37,019 bases of DNA from JAHBNG01 sp039028975 (GCA_039028975.1 JBCCHB010000158.1:1-37019); one strand, 5' to 3'. Counted from the stretch's first letter, positions 8,249 through 17,091 are shown. Numbers and translations are program-made. Notes: generated by a model not told the origin, from the sequence alone.

Positions 8249-9703
8249 TCATGCTTTCAGCCACCAACCGTTGTGTCGGCTGGTACTAACTGCTAGCCAG
8301 TCGGCCAATGCTCTCTGTAAACGTAGACGTATTTCCTGGTGCTCGGCGTCATCCCACAAGTCTACTAGTTCGTTAGGGTCCGCTTCCAGATCAAACAACT
8401 GCCCCTCACCCATACCACGGTAATCGACCAGCTTGTAGCGTTCGTCTCGCACCATATAGAGGTAGCCTACGTTCTGTAGCATCAGATCTGGCGCGTGTTC
8501 GGAAAAAATGTATTGGCGCGGCGCGGCTTCGTCCCTATTTTCCAGGAATGGCAGCAAACTTTGTGCTTCCATGGGCGCGACTGTTTCCGCACCAGCCAGA
8601 TCCAGAATCGTCGGTCCGATATCAAACCACTGGGTGAGCGCATCCACCACCCGTTTGCCTTGGTAGCGTTCCGGCGACCAAACCACCAGCGGCACGCGCA
8701 CCGAAGAATCGTACATATTCCACTTCTCCACCAGCCCATGATCGCCCAGACAGTCCCCATGGTCCGATGTAAAGAGCACCACGGAATTCTCCAATATACC
8801 CTGCTGCTCCAGGGCCTCCAGAATGCGGCCAACCTGTTCGTCAATCATGGTCATGTTGGCCAGATAGTAAGCCCTTTGACGCCGCCGCTGTGAATCTGTG
8901 GCCAGCGGGTCAAAGTCGATGGAGTCGGCCTTGCGGTCCGTAATACGAGCGCGCAACGACTTCAGAGTCTCGGGCTGCCCCGCCATCTCGGCTTCCGTCA
9001 CCGGCAGGATCTTCAAATCGCGTTCCAAATAAGGTTCCGCATACCGCTCAATCGGATCAAAAGGGGGATGGGGGCCAGGGAAGCCAATCTGTAGGAAGAG
9101 TGGCTCATCCATTGCTTCGGGAGCCTTGTCGATCCAGCGCAGGGCCAAATCGCCAACAAAGACATCTGGATGCAACTCGTCGGGCAGGGGCCACTCAAAG
9201 CACCCCTGCCGTTCCCTTGCATCGGGCCAGGCCATGTACTCTGGCTTTTCAGGGCGTTCAAAACCCCGCACCGCCAAGGCCTTGTCCCACTCATCATCAT
9301 AGACGTGGGGGTTACCGCTCCAGAGCGGCTCTGCAATCCGCCGCTGCTTGTTCTCCACCACAAAGCGCTCATGGAAGCCGTGCATGCCGCTATACGGATC
9401 CGCATGCATTTTGCCCACATTGACGCAATAGTAGCCTGCCTCCCGCATGTCTTGAACCCATAGTCGCGGCCAAGGATCGTTGTTGCGTTGAACCCCGCTG
9501 TTGTGGGGAAAGTGTCCGGTAAAGAGGCTGGCTCGCGATGGGCCGCAGGATGGCGAGGTGACATGGCATTGGGAGAACGCAACGCCTTCGTCTACCAGTC
9601 GATCTAGGTGAGGCGTATCCACATAAGGGTAGCCCAACGCCCCAATCGTTTCGTACCGCTGCTGGTCTGTGATAATCAGGATAATGTTTGGCTGTTGACT
9701 CAT
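8249..9703 (-). CDS. Sulfatase, cysteine-type (formylglycine-dependent)
   Basis: This 484-aa enzyme belongs to the alkaline-phosphatase-like sulfatase family and hydrolyses sulfate esters. The metal-binding start IILIITDQQR (Asp13) and the modification signature C-G-P-S-R (Cys53, to become formylglycine) are intact. So are FTSDHGDCLGDHGL (second metal site, about residues 310-325) and the Lys in VEKWNMYDSSVRVPL. No signal peptide is present, so it should act in the cytoplasm on imported substrate and would need an FGE- or anSME-type maturase encoded elsewhere. It lies between an AT-rich hairpin and an EKA-type Gfo/Idh gene. Phosphonate or phosphate ester hydrolysis is a less likely alternative. 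Confidence 0.92.
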   Translation of the reverse strand: MSQQPNIILIITDQQRYETIGALGYPYVDTPHLDRLVDEGVAFSQCHVTSPSCGPSRASLFTGHFPHNSGVQRNNDPWPRLWVQDMREAGYYCVNVGKMHADPYSGMHGFHERFVVENKQRRIAEPLWSGNPHVYDDEWDKALAVRGFERPEKPEYMAWPDARERQGCFEWPLPDELHPDVFVGDLALRWIDKAPEAMDEPLFLQIGFPGPHPPFDPIERYAEPYLERDLKILPVTEAEMAGQPETLKSLRARITDRKADSIDFDPLATDSQRRRQRAYYLANMTMIDEQVGRILEALEQQGILENSVVLFTSDHGDCLGDHGLVEKWNMYDSSVRVPLVVWSPERYQGKRVVDALTQWFDIGPTILDLAGAETVAPMEAQSLLPFLENRDEAAPRQYIFSEHAPDLMLQNVGYLYMVRDERYKLVDYRGMGEGQLFDLEADPNELVDLWDDAEHQEIRLRLQRALADWLAVSTSRHNGWWLKA

Positions 9704-9748
9704 AGTTATGATCTGTTTGTAACAAATGGTGAGGCATGTATGGCGGCT

Positions 9749-9841
9749 GACTAATTATTAACTATTTTGTATTTATGATTAATTATTAGGACAAATTATG
9801 CTGAATAATTAACAATCAACAGCCAATACTTAATAATTAAG
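9749..9841. repeat. AT-rich nested inverted repeats between two operon genes
   Basis: The outer pair is TAATTATTAA (9752-9761) with TTAATAATTA (9830-9839). The inner pair is TTAATTATT (9779-9787) with AATAATTAA (9804-9812). Together they make an imperfect stem of about 40 bp per arm. It fills the gap between the stop of the unknown gene (9851) and the start of the sulfatase (9703). It could act as an mRNA stabiliser or attenuator, or be a small mobile element. Confidence 0.6.
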
Positions 9842-9850
9842 TGTTTGCCG

Positions 9851-10702
9851 CTAAATATTGGGCACCCGCAGAACGAGATTACGGGCCTCCATCGCCCATG
9901 TCTCGTTATAGACGGTTGGCCGCGGGCGCGCCATAAAACCGCCAGGTGGCTCCTGCGCCGGATCGTGGAGTTCCAAGCGGTCCCGGCCCCGTGGCTGATC
10001 GAGCCATGCCCGCTCTTCCGGTGCGGCAGCCACTTCACGCTGCAAGATAAACTCCACATGGTCAAATTGGGTAAAAGCAGTATGGGCCAGAAAAACGCGT
10101 TGTACATTATCGCCATCCCACGTTGCCAGGTCCGGCAGAATAAGCGGCCCCGTGCAGACCTGGAAGGTCTTCTCTGCGACGTTGAGATTGATGAGGTTGA
10201 TAGGATACTCTACTGTGACGCTTACGTTTCGTTCAGCGTCATGATAGGTCGTGCTGGCGTTGAGCAAATCGTTCGCTAGCGTCGCTTGGATCAATGCATC
10301 GGCTTCGCTAACCTCCATAAAATCAGCATGGCTGCTGACAGTAATCTGGGTCTGCTCAAATGCCGTTAGATGATCGACAGCAGAAACCTCTTCTTGCACG
10401 TGACTTGGCTCTTTAGCAATGGGGATTTGATGGGTGTAGCCGAAGGCCAGACGAAACTCGCTGCTGGGGATCTGGAAGAGGTTCTCTTTGACGATAGTGT
10501 ATTCGGTTCGGCAAGGCGCGCCCAGGAAGATCTCGACCACGTCGCCATCTTCATCGCAGATCTGGCAGCGGGCCTCCAGATTGAAGCGTACATGATGGAT
10601 CGCACCGGCCTCACCCACATAACCACCTGCGTACTTGTAGTGTGGGTCGGACGCCCACGGGTGGGATTTCCAGGTGAAGGTGGAGCGCGGGAAGTCTATC
10701 AT
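9851..10702 (-). CDS. Hypothetical protein coupled to the FAH-family gene
   Basis: I do not recognise a domain in this 283-aa protein. It has no signal peptide and no clear membrane helix, and alternating hydrophobic strands suggest a beta-rich fold. It has a Cys-containing stretch (ARCQICDEDGD, about residues 44-54) and two regular-looking halves. It starts 2 bp after the stop codon of the FAH-family gene at 10705, with AAGG 8 nt upstream, so translation is probably coupled and the two products may act together. The long open frame, codon use like its neighbours and the tight spacing support a real gene. Confidence 0.8.
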   Translation of the reverse strand: MIDFPRSTFTWKSHPWASDPHYKYAGGYVGEAGAIHHVRFNLEARCQICDEDGDVVEIFLGAPCRTEYTIVKENLFQIPSSEFRLAFGYTHQIPIAKEPSHVQEEVSAVDHLTAFEQTQITVSSHADFMEVSEADALIQATLANDLLNASTTYHDAERNVSVTVEYPINLINLNVAEKTFQVCTGPLILPDLATWDGDNVQRVFLAHTAFTQFDHVEFILQREVAAAPEERAWLDQPRGRDRLELHDPAQEPPGGFMARPRPTVYNETWAMEARNLVLRVPNI

Positions 10703-10704
10703 CT

Positions 10705-11634
10705 TTACAGCCTTTCTACCGGATTCTCCAATACGCCTAAACCGTCGATTTCACCGCGAATATGGTCGCCTGGGTTGAGTCGGATCTTCTTGGCGCTGCC
10801 CACCCCGGCTGGCGTACCGGTACTGATCACATCCCCCGGTTCGAGGGTAATAAACTGAGAGATAAAGGAAATCGCCTCAGCGGGTGAGAAGATCATCTGG
10901 CCCGTGTTGGCATCCTGTTGTAGCGTGCCGTTGTGCCAAAGTTTCATGCCAAGATTATCGGGTTCGGCGATCTCATCAGCAGTGGTGAGCCAGGGTCCCA
11001 TAGGGCCAAAGGTGTCCAGCCATTTGCCCACAAGCCAGTCGAAGAAGTAGTCGCCGTCCTGTTGTTCCAACTCATTGCGGAAGGTTAGCTCGCGAGCTGA
11101 GATGTCGTTAAAGATGGTGTAGCCGCCAATGTGTTCTTGTGCTTGCTCTGTGGTCAGGTCGCGACCGCCTTTGCCCATGACAACGGCCAGCTCCAATTCC
11201 CAGTCGGCAAAGTTAGTAGATTCGGGAATACGAATGGCATCCTCCGTGCCGATGATGGCCGTACAGGGCTTCATAAAGAAGCGCGGGATCATCTTCTCTT
11301 TACCGGCAAAGTTGCCGCCGCCCTCAAGGATGTGGGAGGCGTAATTGCCAGCCAGACATAGCATCTTGCCGGGGCAGGGTAGGGGTGCCTGCAATTTGAC
11401 ATTTGCTAGCGGTTGCACCAGTTCATTGCCACCGTTGGCTACTGTCCAATCGATGGCCTTGCTAGCGGCTTCCAAGGCGCCCTCTCCGCCAGAAAGAAAG
11501 GCCAACGTGCTTGTGGCAATCGACGGATCATCTCCTCCACTGGCGGTGATGCAGGCCATCAGATTGTAGATTTGGTCATCAACAACGACACCAACTTGGT
11601 CGCTGTTATTTTGATGGTACGTGGCAAGTTTCAT
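10705..11634 (-). CDS. Fumarylacetoacetate hydrolase (FAH) family protein
   Basis: This 309-aa protein has the FAH-type C-terminal catalytic domain. Metal ligands are visible as the E-x-E of WELELAVVMG (Glu146, Glu148) and the Asp of IFNDISAR (Asp177). The closing signature PGDVISTGTPAGVG is near residues 270-285. Relatives cleave C-C bonds or hydrate 2-oxo acids such as 2-keto-3-deoxy-sugar acids and acylpyruvates; 2,4-diketo-3-deoxy-fuconate-type hydrolases are the most fitting kin in a sugar locus. The start has GGAGG 8 nt upstream. The exact substrate is inferred only from context: it follows an MDR dehydrogenase and Gfo/Idh genes, as in oxidative deoxy-sugar degradation. Confidence 0.88.
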   Translation of the reverse strand: MKLATYHQNNSDQVGVVVDDQIYNLMACITASGGDDPSIATSTLAFLSGGEGALEAASKAIDWTVANGGNELVQPLANVKLQAPLPCPGKMLCLAGNYASHILEGGGNFAGKEKMIPRFFMKPCTAIIGTEDAIRIPESTNFADWELELAVVMGKGGRDLTTEQAQEHIGGYTIFNDISARELTFRNELEQQDGDYFFDWLVGKWLDTFGPMGPWLTTADEIAEPDNLGMKLWHNGTLQQDANTGQMIFSPAEAISFISQFITLEPGDVISTGTPAGVGSAKKIRLNPGDHIRGEIDGLGVLENPVERL

Positions 11635-11753
11635 TTTGTATCCTCCATTTGTTGCCTCACCGAGATGAAGTTGGGCAATCAGCGTTAGCCCACATAGTCA
11701 CGCCACGATTATCTAGCGAACATTCGCTCGATGGTACATAGATGCATCCGCTA

Positions 11754-12839
11754 CTACGCCTGACTCCAATCAAAGAAGACGCTCATCCACCCCTCGCCAC
11801 CTAGCATCATCTGGTCGTAGAGCGCCGGCGCTTCAGTGTAGGGTACTACATGGCTGACTAAGGGTTTGACATTGAGTTGTCCACGAGCGATCAGATCCAG
11901 TATGGTAGCTCGGTTACGCGCCCGCGTCCATGGCCAATAGGGGTGCGAATCAATCATGCCGGTCTGATAAGAGCCGCGCAGGGTGATCTCGCGACGAAAG
12001 AGTTCATTGGATTCGATAGGAACTGTGCCAGACGTCGCGCCCACCAGGATGATGCGACCGCGATCGGCCGCGGCTTTGATTATGGTGGGATAATTGCCAA
12101 TGTAGGAAGTGGTGTGAAGCTGGGCCGCGGCACCCGCTCCCTGCTCCATGCCGGGCAACGCACCACGCCAGCGCCAGGGAAGTTCCGTGAGATCCCGAAT
12201 CTTCTCGACTACATCTTCTTCGCCAGCGTGGATGGTGTGGCTGGCGCCTAATTCACGCGCCAAGGCCAAACGCTCTTCAATCAGGTCGACGCCGATCACT
12301 GGGTGAGCGCCAGAGAGGCGGCATAATTGCATCGCGAGCAACCCGATGACGCCCAAGCCATGAATCGCAACCGATTCGCCTATCTGAGGCTGGGCCAATC
12401 GTACCCCGTGCAGAGAGATATCCCCCATGACCGAAAAGCAAGCCTCGGTGTCGCTAATGTTATCGGGCAGCTTCTCAATCTGGAACTCCTGCGAAATGGC
12501 GGTATGCTCTAAAGTTTTGGCAGGCGTAACCAACCAGTGGGTGCCATGATTACCGCTACAGAGCACCCGATCCCCTACGGCAAAATTGTGGATCTGGCTG
12601 CCGACTGCATCCACGTGGCCGATGGCGGTATAGCCCAAGCCAGCAGGCGCAAAGTGGCGTCGTTCTGTTGCTGAGGCTAGCCGCCGTTGCCGTACACCAT
12701 TGATTTCGGAGCCAGCACTGACCTGGGTTGTCTCAATTCGCACTCGAATTTGATCCGATTCAGGTGTCGATACATCCATATTCTCTACTTGAATCTGACC
12801 ATCTGGTTGTAGTACAAGGCGTTTGCCGATTTGGGTCAT
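11754..12839 (-). CDS. Medium-chain dehydrogenase/reductase (MDR) lacking the usual catalytic zinc ligands
   Basis: This 361-aa protein has a GroES-like N-terminal domain and a Rossmann domain with IHGLGVIGLLAMQL (about residues 153-167). In zinc alcohol dehydrogenases the first zinc ligand is in a GICGSD-like motif and the second in GHE. Here those regions read SAGSE (41-45) and GLGYTAIGHV (67-76), so the Cys is absent and Glu is not next to the His. The S-x-G-S/T-E version is known from BchC-like and related non-canonical MDR proteins. It should be an NAD(P)-dependent dehydrogenase of a polyol or sugar derivative without the standard zinc. GAGG precedes the start, and the gene follows a Gfo/Idh pair. 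Confidence 0.85.
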   Translation of the reverse strand: MTQIGKRLVLQPDGQIQVENMDVSTPESDQIRVRIETTQVSAGSEINGVRQRRLASATERRHFAPAGLGYTAIGHVDAVGSQIHNFAVGDRVLCSGNHGTHWLVTPAKTLEHTAISQEFQIEKLPDNISDTEACFSVMGDISLHGVRLAQPQIGESVAIHGLGVIGLLAMQLCRLSGAHPVIGVDLIEERLALARELGASHTIHAGEEDVVEKIRDLTELPWRWRGALPGMEQGAGAAAQLHTTSYIGNYPTIIKAAADRGRIILVGATSGTVPIESNELFRREITLRGSYQTGMIDSHPYWPWTRARNRATILDLIARGQLNVKPLVSHVVPYTEAPALYDQMMLGGEGWMSVFFDWSQA

Positions 12840-12894
12840 GCGTTTTCCTCTTTCTACGGTTTGACACTCCCCAAAAAAGTGTCGTCATTGTTAA

Positions 12895-13950
12895 TCAATA
12901 ATCCAGTGGCAAATTTACCCGCGTATTGCCTAGCTCATGTGACTTCAACATGGCCAGCATAATCTCCAGCGTTTTGCGTGCCTCAGTTGCGGGCGAGATC
13001 AGCGTGCCACCCACTTCCAGCACCTGAATCAATTCAGCTACGGCACCGAGCTGGTAGCTCTGCATGTAGTCATCGACGGGGACGTTGGCGCGCGCCCACT
13101 GATAGTGTGAGGTCCCCTGGATGACCGTCACGCCCTGATCTGAGACTTCGATACGGCCCTGGTCACAGACTAGCTCGAATTGGGATCCGGGCATGGTCAC
13201 CTTCAGGCCGTTGTAGTAGGCGCGTACGCCGTTGGCAAAGTGAATGTAGGCCGACGCTGCTGGGTCAGTGGCTGGATCGTGGCCGCCATCGCTCTTATAT
13301 TCAGTAAAGTGGTCAAAACCTTCCTCCAACTCGGCAAAGACCCACTGAGGCTCTGCATTGGCAAAGAAGCAGATGGTGTCCACCACGTGGGTTCCGTTGC
13401 GAAATAGCATAGAGCGAGAGCTGTAAAGATTGGCCACGATGCCGCGCAGCGGACCGAGTTCGCCGCTCTGGATGAGGGCACGGGCGGCATGAAAGTTCGG
13501 CGACCAGCGCCGCGTATGTTCAATAGAAAGCAGCACGTTATTGCTTTCAGACGCGGCTATCATACGGTCGGCGTCGGACAAAGTCGTGGCGATGGGCTTC
13601 TCGCAGAGAATGGCGCGGGCGCTGCCTTGAGCCGCGTTCACGGTGATATCGGCGTGGAGATGATCAGGGGTCGCCACGCTGACAACGTCGGGTTGTGCTT
13701 TGTCCAGCATCTCTTGGTAGTCCGTATATGTTTCCATATCTGGCCAGACATCATGCCAATCTTGCTTAAAGCTATCCAGCGCTTCTGAGCGAATGTCGCA
13801 GACGCCAACCACCTCGGTCTGGGGATGGCGGTAGTAGGCCGCGGCGTGGGAACGGGGCATAGCTCCATAGAGGGGGCGGTCTTCTTGCTCTGCAGGCCGC
13901 CGTGCACCGATACCGGTCAGCCCGATGATAACAGCTTTGTAGGTGGTCAT
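12895..13950 (-). CDS. Gfo/Idh/MocA family oxidoreductase, canonical (module B)
   Basis: The protein is 351 aa. The nucleotide-binding loop is IIGLTGIGARRP (residues 8-19) and the EKP motif (117-119) is intact. The segment RSMLFRNGTH, followed by a Phe-rich helix and FANGVRAYYN, closely matches the protein at 32177-33205, so these two are paralogues. It starts 12 bp after the His-motif Gfo/Idh gene at 13963, with AGGAG upstream, and the two are almost certainly co-expressed. It lies just downstream of the set B importer, which suggests it acts on the imported compound. Substrate unknown. Confidence 0.9.
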   Translation of the reverse strand: MTTYKAVIIGLTGIGARRPAEQEDRPLYGAMPRSHAAAYYRHPQTEVVGVCDIRSEALDSFKQDWHDVWPDMETYTDYQEMLDKAQPDVVSVATPDHLHADITVNAAQGSARAILCEKPIATTLSDADRMIAASESNNVLLSIEHTRRWSPNFHAARALIQSGELGPLRGIVANLYSSRSMLFRNGTHVVDTICFFANAEPQWVFAELEEGFDHFTEYKSDGGHDPATDPAASAYIHFANGVRAYYNGLKVTMPGSQFELVCDQGRIEVSDQGVTVIQGTSHYQWARANVPVDDYMQSYQLGAVAELIQVLEVGGTLISPATEARKTLEIMLAMLKSHELGNTRVNLPLDY

Positions 13951-13962
13951 TTGGCTCGTCTC

Positions 13963-15045
13963 CTATGGGGTCAGCTCAATTCGATTTCCGGTGCGGCTCG
14001 ATTCATAGGCGGCATCGACAACTCGTGCCACATTCAGCGCATCGTCCCCCGATGTGGGTGCGACTCCATCTCCCTGCGCGGCCAAGATAAATTCGCGCAG
14101 GAACTGTTCGCCATAGACGCCGCCATAGGCTGGGGAGACGCCGTATTCGTAGTGGAACGTGCGTTGGGGCGCGCCCGCCCAAGCAGGGTGGGTCGTTTCT
14201 ACACTGATTTCTGTGGGCTGGCCCGATGATGTCCAGGTGATGCGGCCTAGCCTACCGTTGATGCCCGTGTAGGTGTCGTAGCCAGACTTATTGTGGTAAC
14301 CGCTCCCGCTCAGGGCCAACATATAGCCAGCATGAAGCGACGCGACAGCACCCGATTGTAGCCGCATAGAGAGGGTGGCTGCGTCTTCCACATCAATGGC
14401 CTCACCGCTACGCGTGGCGACTTCCGCCGCGATAGATACGATCTCATCATCAGTGATGAAACGCAACATGTCGATATAGTGACAGCCTAGCCAAGAGAGG
14501 ATACCACCGCCGGCCTGCGCCTGGTTAAAGAGCCATTGTTTGGGGTTGCGAAACTGAACTTGAGTGGTAATCATACGCATCTCTACAGAGATGAGTGGCC
14601 CCAACAGTCCCTGTCTGACGATGTTGCGCGCATCACAAATGACAGGGTTGGCTCGATTTTGGTAGCAGACGCCTAGCTGCAGACCGGTACGGTTCGCCGC
14701 GGCGAGTACTCGTTCTGCATCGGCTGCCGTCTTACCAATGGGCTTCTCAGCCATCAGATGCTTGCCTGCCTCCAGTGTACGGATGAAGATGTCTGGTCCC
14801 AAGTCATTACGGATGGCAGCAATCGCAAAGAAGAGCTCTTCCTTTGAGAGCAGCGCGTTCAGGTCGGTGAAGGTGGCCGTAACTTTATCACCTGCTGACT
14901 CCACGGTGGCAGCCAGCACGTCTGTGTTTTCATCCCAAAGAAAAATCTCCTCGATCTCGGGCAGTGCCTGGAGGGTGCGCAGATGCGCCTTGGAATGAGG
15001 ATGTTCAACACCAAGCAAGGCTGCTTTAACACGCTCCATAGCCAT
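13963..15045 (-). CDS. Gfo/Idh/MocA family oxidoreductase, His-motif subfamily (module B)
   Basis: The protein is 360 aa. In place of the glycine-rich GxGxxG loop it has LLGVEHPHSKAH (residues 10-21), while the EKP motif (100-102) is kept. It shares subfamily marks with 21160-22194, 23274-24365 and 33217-34308: a GGGILSWLGCH(Y)ID helix, a HPAWAGAPQRTF loop, and a tail ending AAYESSRTGNRIEL. The altered loop may change cofactor binding; the function is otherwise unknown. AAGGAG sits right at the edge of the 13-bp tandem array that precedes the start codon. Confidence 0.88.
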   Translation of the reverse strand: MAMERVKAALLGVEHPHSKAHLRTLQALPEIEEIFLWDENTDVLAATVESAGDKVTATFTDLNALLSKEELFFAIAAIRNDLGPDIFIRTLEAGKHLMAEKPIGKTAADAERVLAAANRTGLQLGVCYQNRANPVICDARNIVRQGLLGPLISVEMRMITTQVQFRNPKQWLFNQAQAGGGILSWLGCHYIDMLRFITDDEIVSIAAEVATRSGEAIDVEDAATLSMRLQSGAVASLHAGYMLALSGSGYHNKSGYDTYTGINGRLGRITWTSSGQPTEISVETTHPAWAGAPQRTFHYEYGVSPAYGGVYGEQFLREFILAAQGDGVAPTSGDDALNVARVVDAAYESSRTGNRIELTP

Positions 15046-15051
15046 TTTCTC

Positions 15052-15246
15052 CTTCGCAATTTATCTTCGCAATTTATCTTCGCAATTTATCTTCGCAATT
15101 TATCTTCGCAATTTATCTTTTCAATTTATCTTTTCAATTTATCTTTTCAATTTATCTTTTCAATGCATCTTCTCAATGCATCTTCTCAATGCATCTTCTC
15201 AATGCATCTTCTCAATGCATCTTCTCAATGCATCTTCTCAATCCAG
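15052..15246. repeat. 13-bp tandem array between dppC and a Gfo/Idh gene
   Basis: Fourteen complete 13-bp units and a partial one run without interruption. There are five CTTCGCAATTTAT (15052-15116), three CTTTTCAATTTAT (15117-15155), one hybrid CTTTTCAATGCAT (15156-15168) and five CTTCTCAATGCAT (15169-15233), then the partial unit that contains the dppC stop codon (TCA at 15238-15240). The other end reaches the ribosome-binding site of the next gene. Blocks of identical variants indicate stepwise unit duplication. Confidence 0.95.
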
Positions 15247-16113
15247 TGTCATGCGCGGGTCAAGTGCATCGCGCAGACCGTCGCCAATAAAGTTGATCGC
15301 CAAGACACAAAGGCTGATCATCAAACCTGGCGGCAGCCAGAGCCACGGAAAAGATTCAATCAACTCAATCGATTGGGCTTCGTTGAGCATGTTGCCCCAA
15401 CTGGGGGTTGGAATCTGCACGCCCAGCCCCAGAAAGCTCAAGCCAGCTTCCGTGAGAATTGCGCTCGCAATGCCAAAACTGCCGGCTACGGTAATGGGGG
15501 CCACAATGCTAGGCAGAATATGACGGCGCAGAATCCGTCCTTGGGGAATGCCGACAGATTCAGCAGCCAGCACAAAGTCCATGGCGCGTACAGAGAGGAT
15601 CTGGCCGCGCACCAGCCGCGCGACGCCGGTCCACCCGATGAGACCAATCGCGACCATAGCGTTGAAAAGCCCTGGCCCAACAATCGCCACAATGCTGATC
15701 AATATGACCAACACGGGAAAGGCCATGACAGTGTCCGTGATGCGCATAATCACCATATCGACTTTGCCACCGTAATACCCAGCAATGCTGCCGAGGAGGG
15801 TGCCGATGCTCATGAAGATGGCTACGGCCACCAAGCCCACAGCAATCGACACGCGCCCCCCATAGACAAGGCGGCTCCACATATCGCGCCCAATCATATC
15901 GGTTCCCAATAGATGGTCCGCGCTGGGTGGTTGTCGCACTTCCCGCAAATTGGTGCGTACCGGCGAGATAGGGGCCACAACGGAGGCCAGTGGAAAGACA
16001 CCCAAGACGACAATAAACATAAAGATAGTGCTGCCCGTGGCTAACTTATGGCGCAGAAAGCGGGTCCGGGCGCGTTGACCTGGCGTCTGGATTTGTACAT
16101 TGATTTCATTCAT
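15238..16113 (-). CDS. ABC transporter permease, DppC/OppC type (set B)
   Basis: This 291-aa inner-membrane permease is of standard length. It shows the N-terminal helix, the signature HLLGTDMIGRDMWSRLVYG (about residues 67-85), five further helices and the ATPase-contact loop AAESVGIPQGRILRRHILPS (about 183-202). It overlaps the dppB-like gene by 8 bp, indicating translational coupling within one heterodimeric transporter with the binding protein at 17196-18935. No ATPase gene follows; instead comes a tandem array and a Gfo/Idh gene. The stop codon lies within the first unit of the array. Confidence 0.92.
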   Translation of the reverse strand: MNEINVQIQTPGQRARTRFLRHKLATGSTIFMFIVVLGVFPLASVVAPISPVRTNLREVRQPPSADHLLGTDMIGRDMWSRLVYGGRVSIAVGLVAVAIFMSIGTLLGSIAGYYGGKVDMVIMRITDTVMAFPVLVILISIVAIVGPGLFNAMVAIGLIGWTGVARLVRGQILSVRAMDFVLAAESVGIPQGRILRRHILPSIVAPITVAGSFGIASAILTEAGLSFLGLGVQIPTPSWGNMLNEAQSIELIESFPWLWLPPGLMISLCVLAINFIGDGLRDALDPRMTLD

Positions 16114-17083
16114 ACCGGATTCGCGGGTCTATGATGGCATAGGTCAGATCGGTGATTAAGTTGCTGGCAACAATCAGCAGGGCCGAGATCAGAACCATGC
16201 CCATAATCAGAGGATAATCGCGCGTCGTCACGCTGTCGAGATAGAGAATGCCCATGCCGGGCCAATTAAAGATATTCTCGATGATAATGGCACCGCCAAA
16301 AAGAGAGGGTAGACGTAGCCCTAAAATCGTAATGACAGGCAAAAGAGCATTGCGTAGCGCGTGACGGATGATTACAGTCCGTTGCGCCAGCCCCTTGCTG
16401 CGTGCGGTAACAATGTAGTCCAGCCGGATCACCTCTAACATGCTGGACCGCGTGTAGCGCATCACCGCGGCCGTACTCTCAATGCCAAGCACTAAGGCCG
16501 GCAGGGCCAGATGATGGAGCTTGTCAAAGAGAGAGCCCCAAAAGCCAAAATCCTCGCCCGGCGTCGAGTAGCCGCTGGTTGGGAACCAGCCAAGTTTAAC
16601 GGCAAAGATATAGATGACGGCAATCGCGGCAAAAAATCCAGGAACAGAGATACCAATAAAGACAAAGGTTGTCAGGAAATAGTCAAGGCGGGAATATTGA
16701 CGTAACGCAGAGAGGATGCCAAAAGGAATGCCCAGCACTACGGAGATGAGCAGTGCGGATAGCATCAGTTGGAGGGTGGCTGGTAGGCGACGCCCAATCT
16801 CCTCCGACACCGGCACCCGACTGCGGATGCGCACACCCAAGTTCCCCTGTGCCAAACCACCCATCCACTGCAAGTAGCGAACGGGCGGCGGCTGATCCAA
16901 CCCGTACTTTGCGCGCAGCGTCTCCACATCCAGATCACCGGTCAATCCCGATTCCTGTTGTGACAATAGCATGGACGAGACCGCATCCCCAGGTGCCAAC
17001 TCGGTGAAGGTGAATGTAATGATCGTAATGCCAAGCAAAACCGGCAGCGCCTGGAGAAGACGGCGGAGAATGTAGCGATTCAT
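16106..17083 (-). CDS. ABC transporter permease, DppB/OppB type (set B)
   Basis: The 325-aa product has the usual DppB arrangement: an N-terminal helix (RRLLQALPVLLGITIITFTF), a periplasmic segment with KYGLDQPPPVRYLQWMGGLAQGNLG (about residues 59-83), and the ATPase-contact loop TARSKGLAQRTVIIRHALRN (about 226-245). The C-terminal YAIIDPRIRYE is typical. It is preceded by a repeat hairpin that fills the gap to the binding-protein gene. It imports peptides or, as often in this phylum, oligosaccharide-like solutes, as dictated by the binding protein. Confidence 0.93.
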   Translation of the reverse strand: MNRYILRRLLQALPVLLGITIITFTFTELAPGDAVSSMLLSQQESGLTGDLDVETLRAKYGLDQPPPVRYLQWMGGLAQGNLGVRIRSRVPVSEEIGRRLPATLQLMLSALLISVVLGIPFGILSALRQYSRLDYFLTTFVFIGISVPGFFAAIAVIYIFAVKLGWFPTSGYSTPGEDFGFWGSLFDKLHHLALPALVLGIESTAAVMRYTRSSMLEVIRLDYIVTARSKGLAQRTVIIRHALRNALLPVITILGLRLPSLFGGAIIIENIFNWPGMGILYLDSVTTRDYPLIMGMVLISALLIVASNLITDLTYAIIDPRIRYE

Positions 17084-17091
17084 AAGTGCGT

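Noticed and set aside
7325..8296. 323-aa plus-strand frame
   Set aside because: It is antisense to the Gfo/Idh gene at 7142-8227, which has clear domain motifs. It has no motif or ribosome-binding site of its own.
15052..15246. CRISPR array
   Set aside because: The units are 13 bp and directly adjacent, without spacers, and no cas genes are present.
14983..15912. 309-aa plus-strand frame with repeated Phe/Ser/Gln-rich peptides
   Set aside because: It is a read-through of the 13-bp array and the antisense of the dppC gene; the repeats create the apparent protein.
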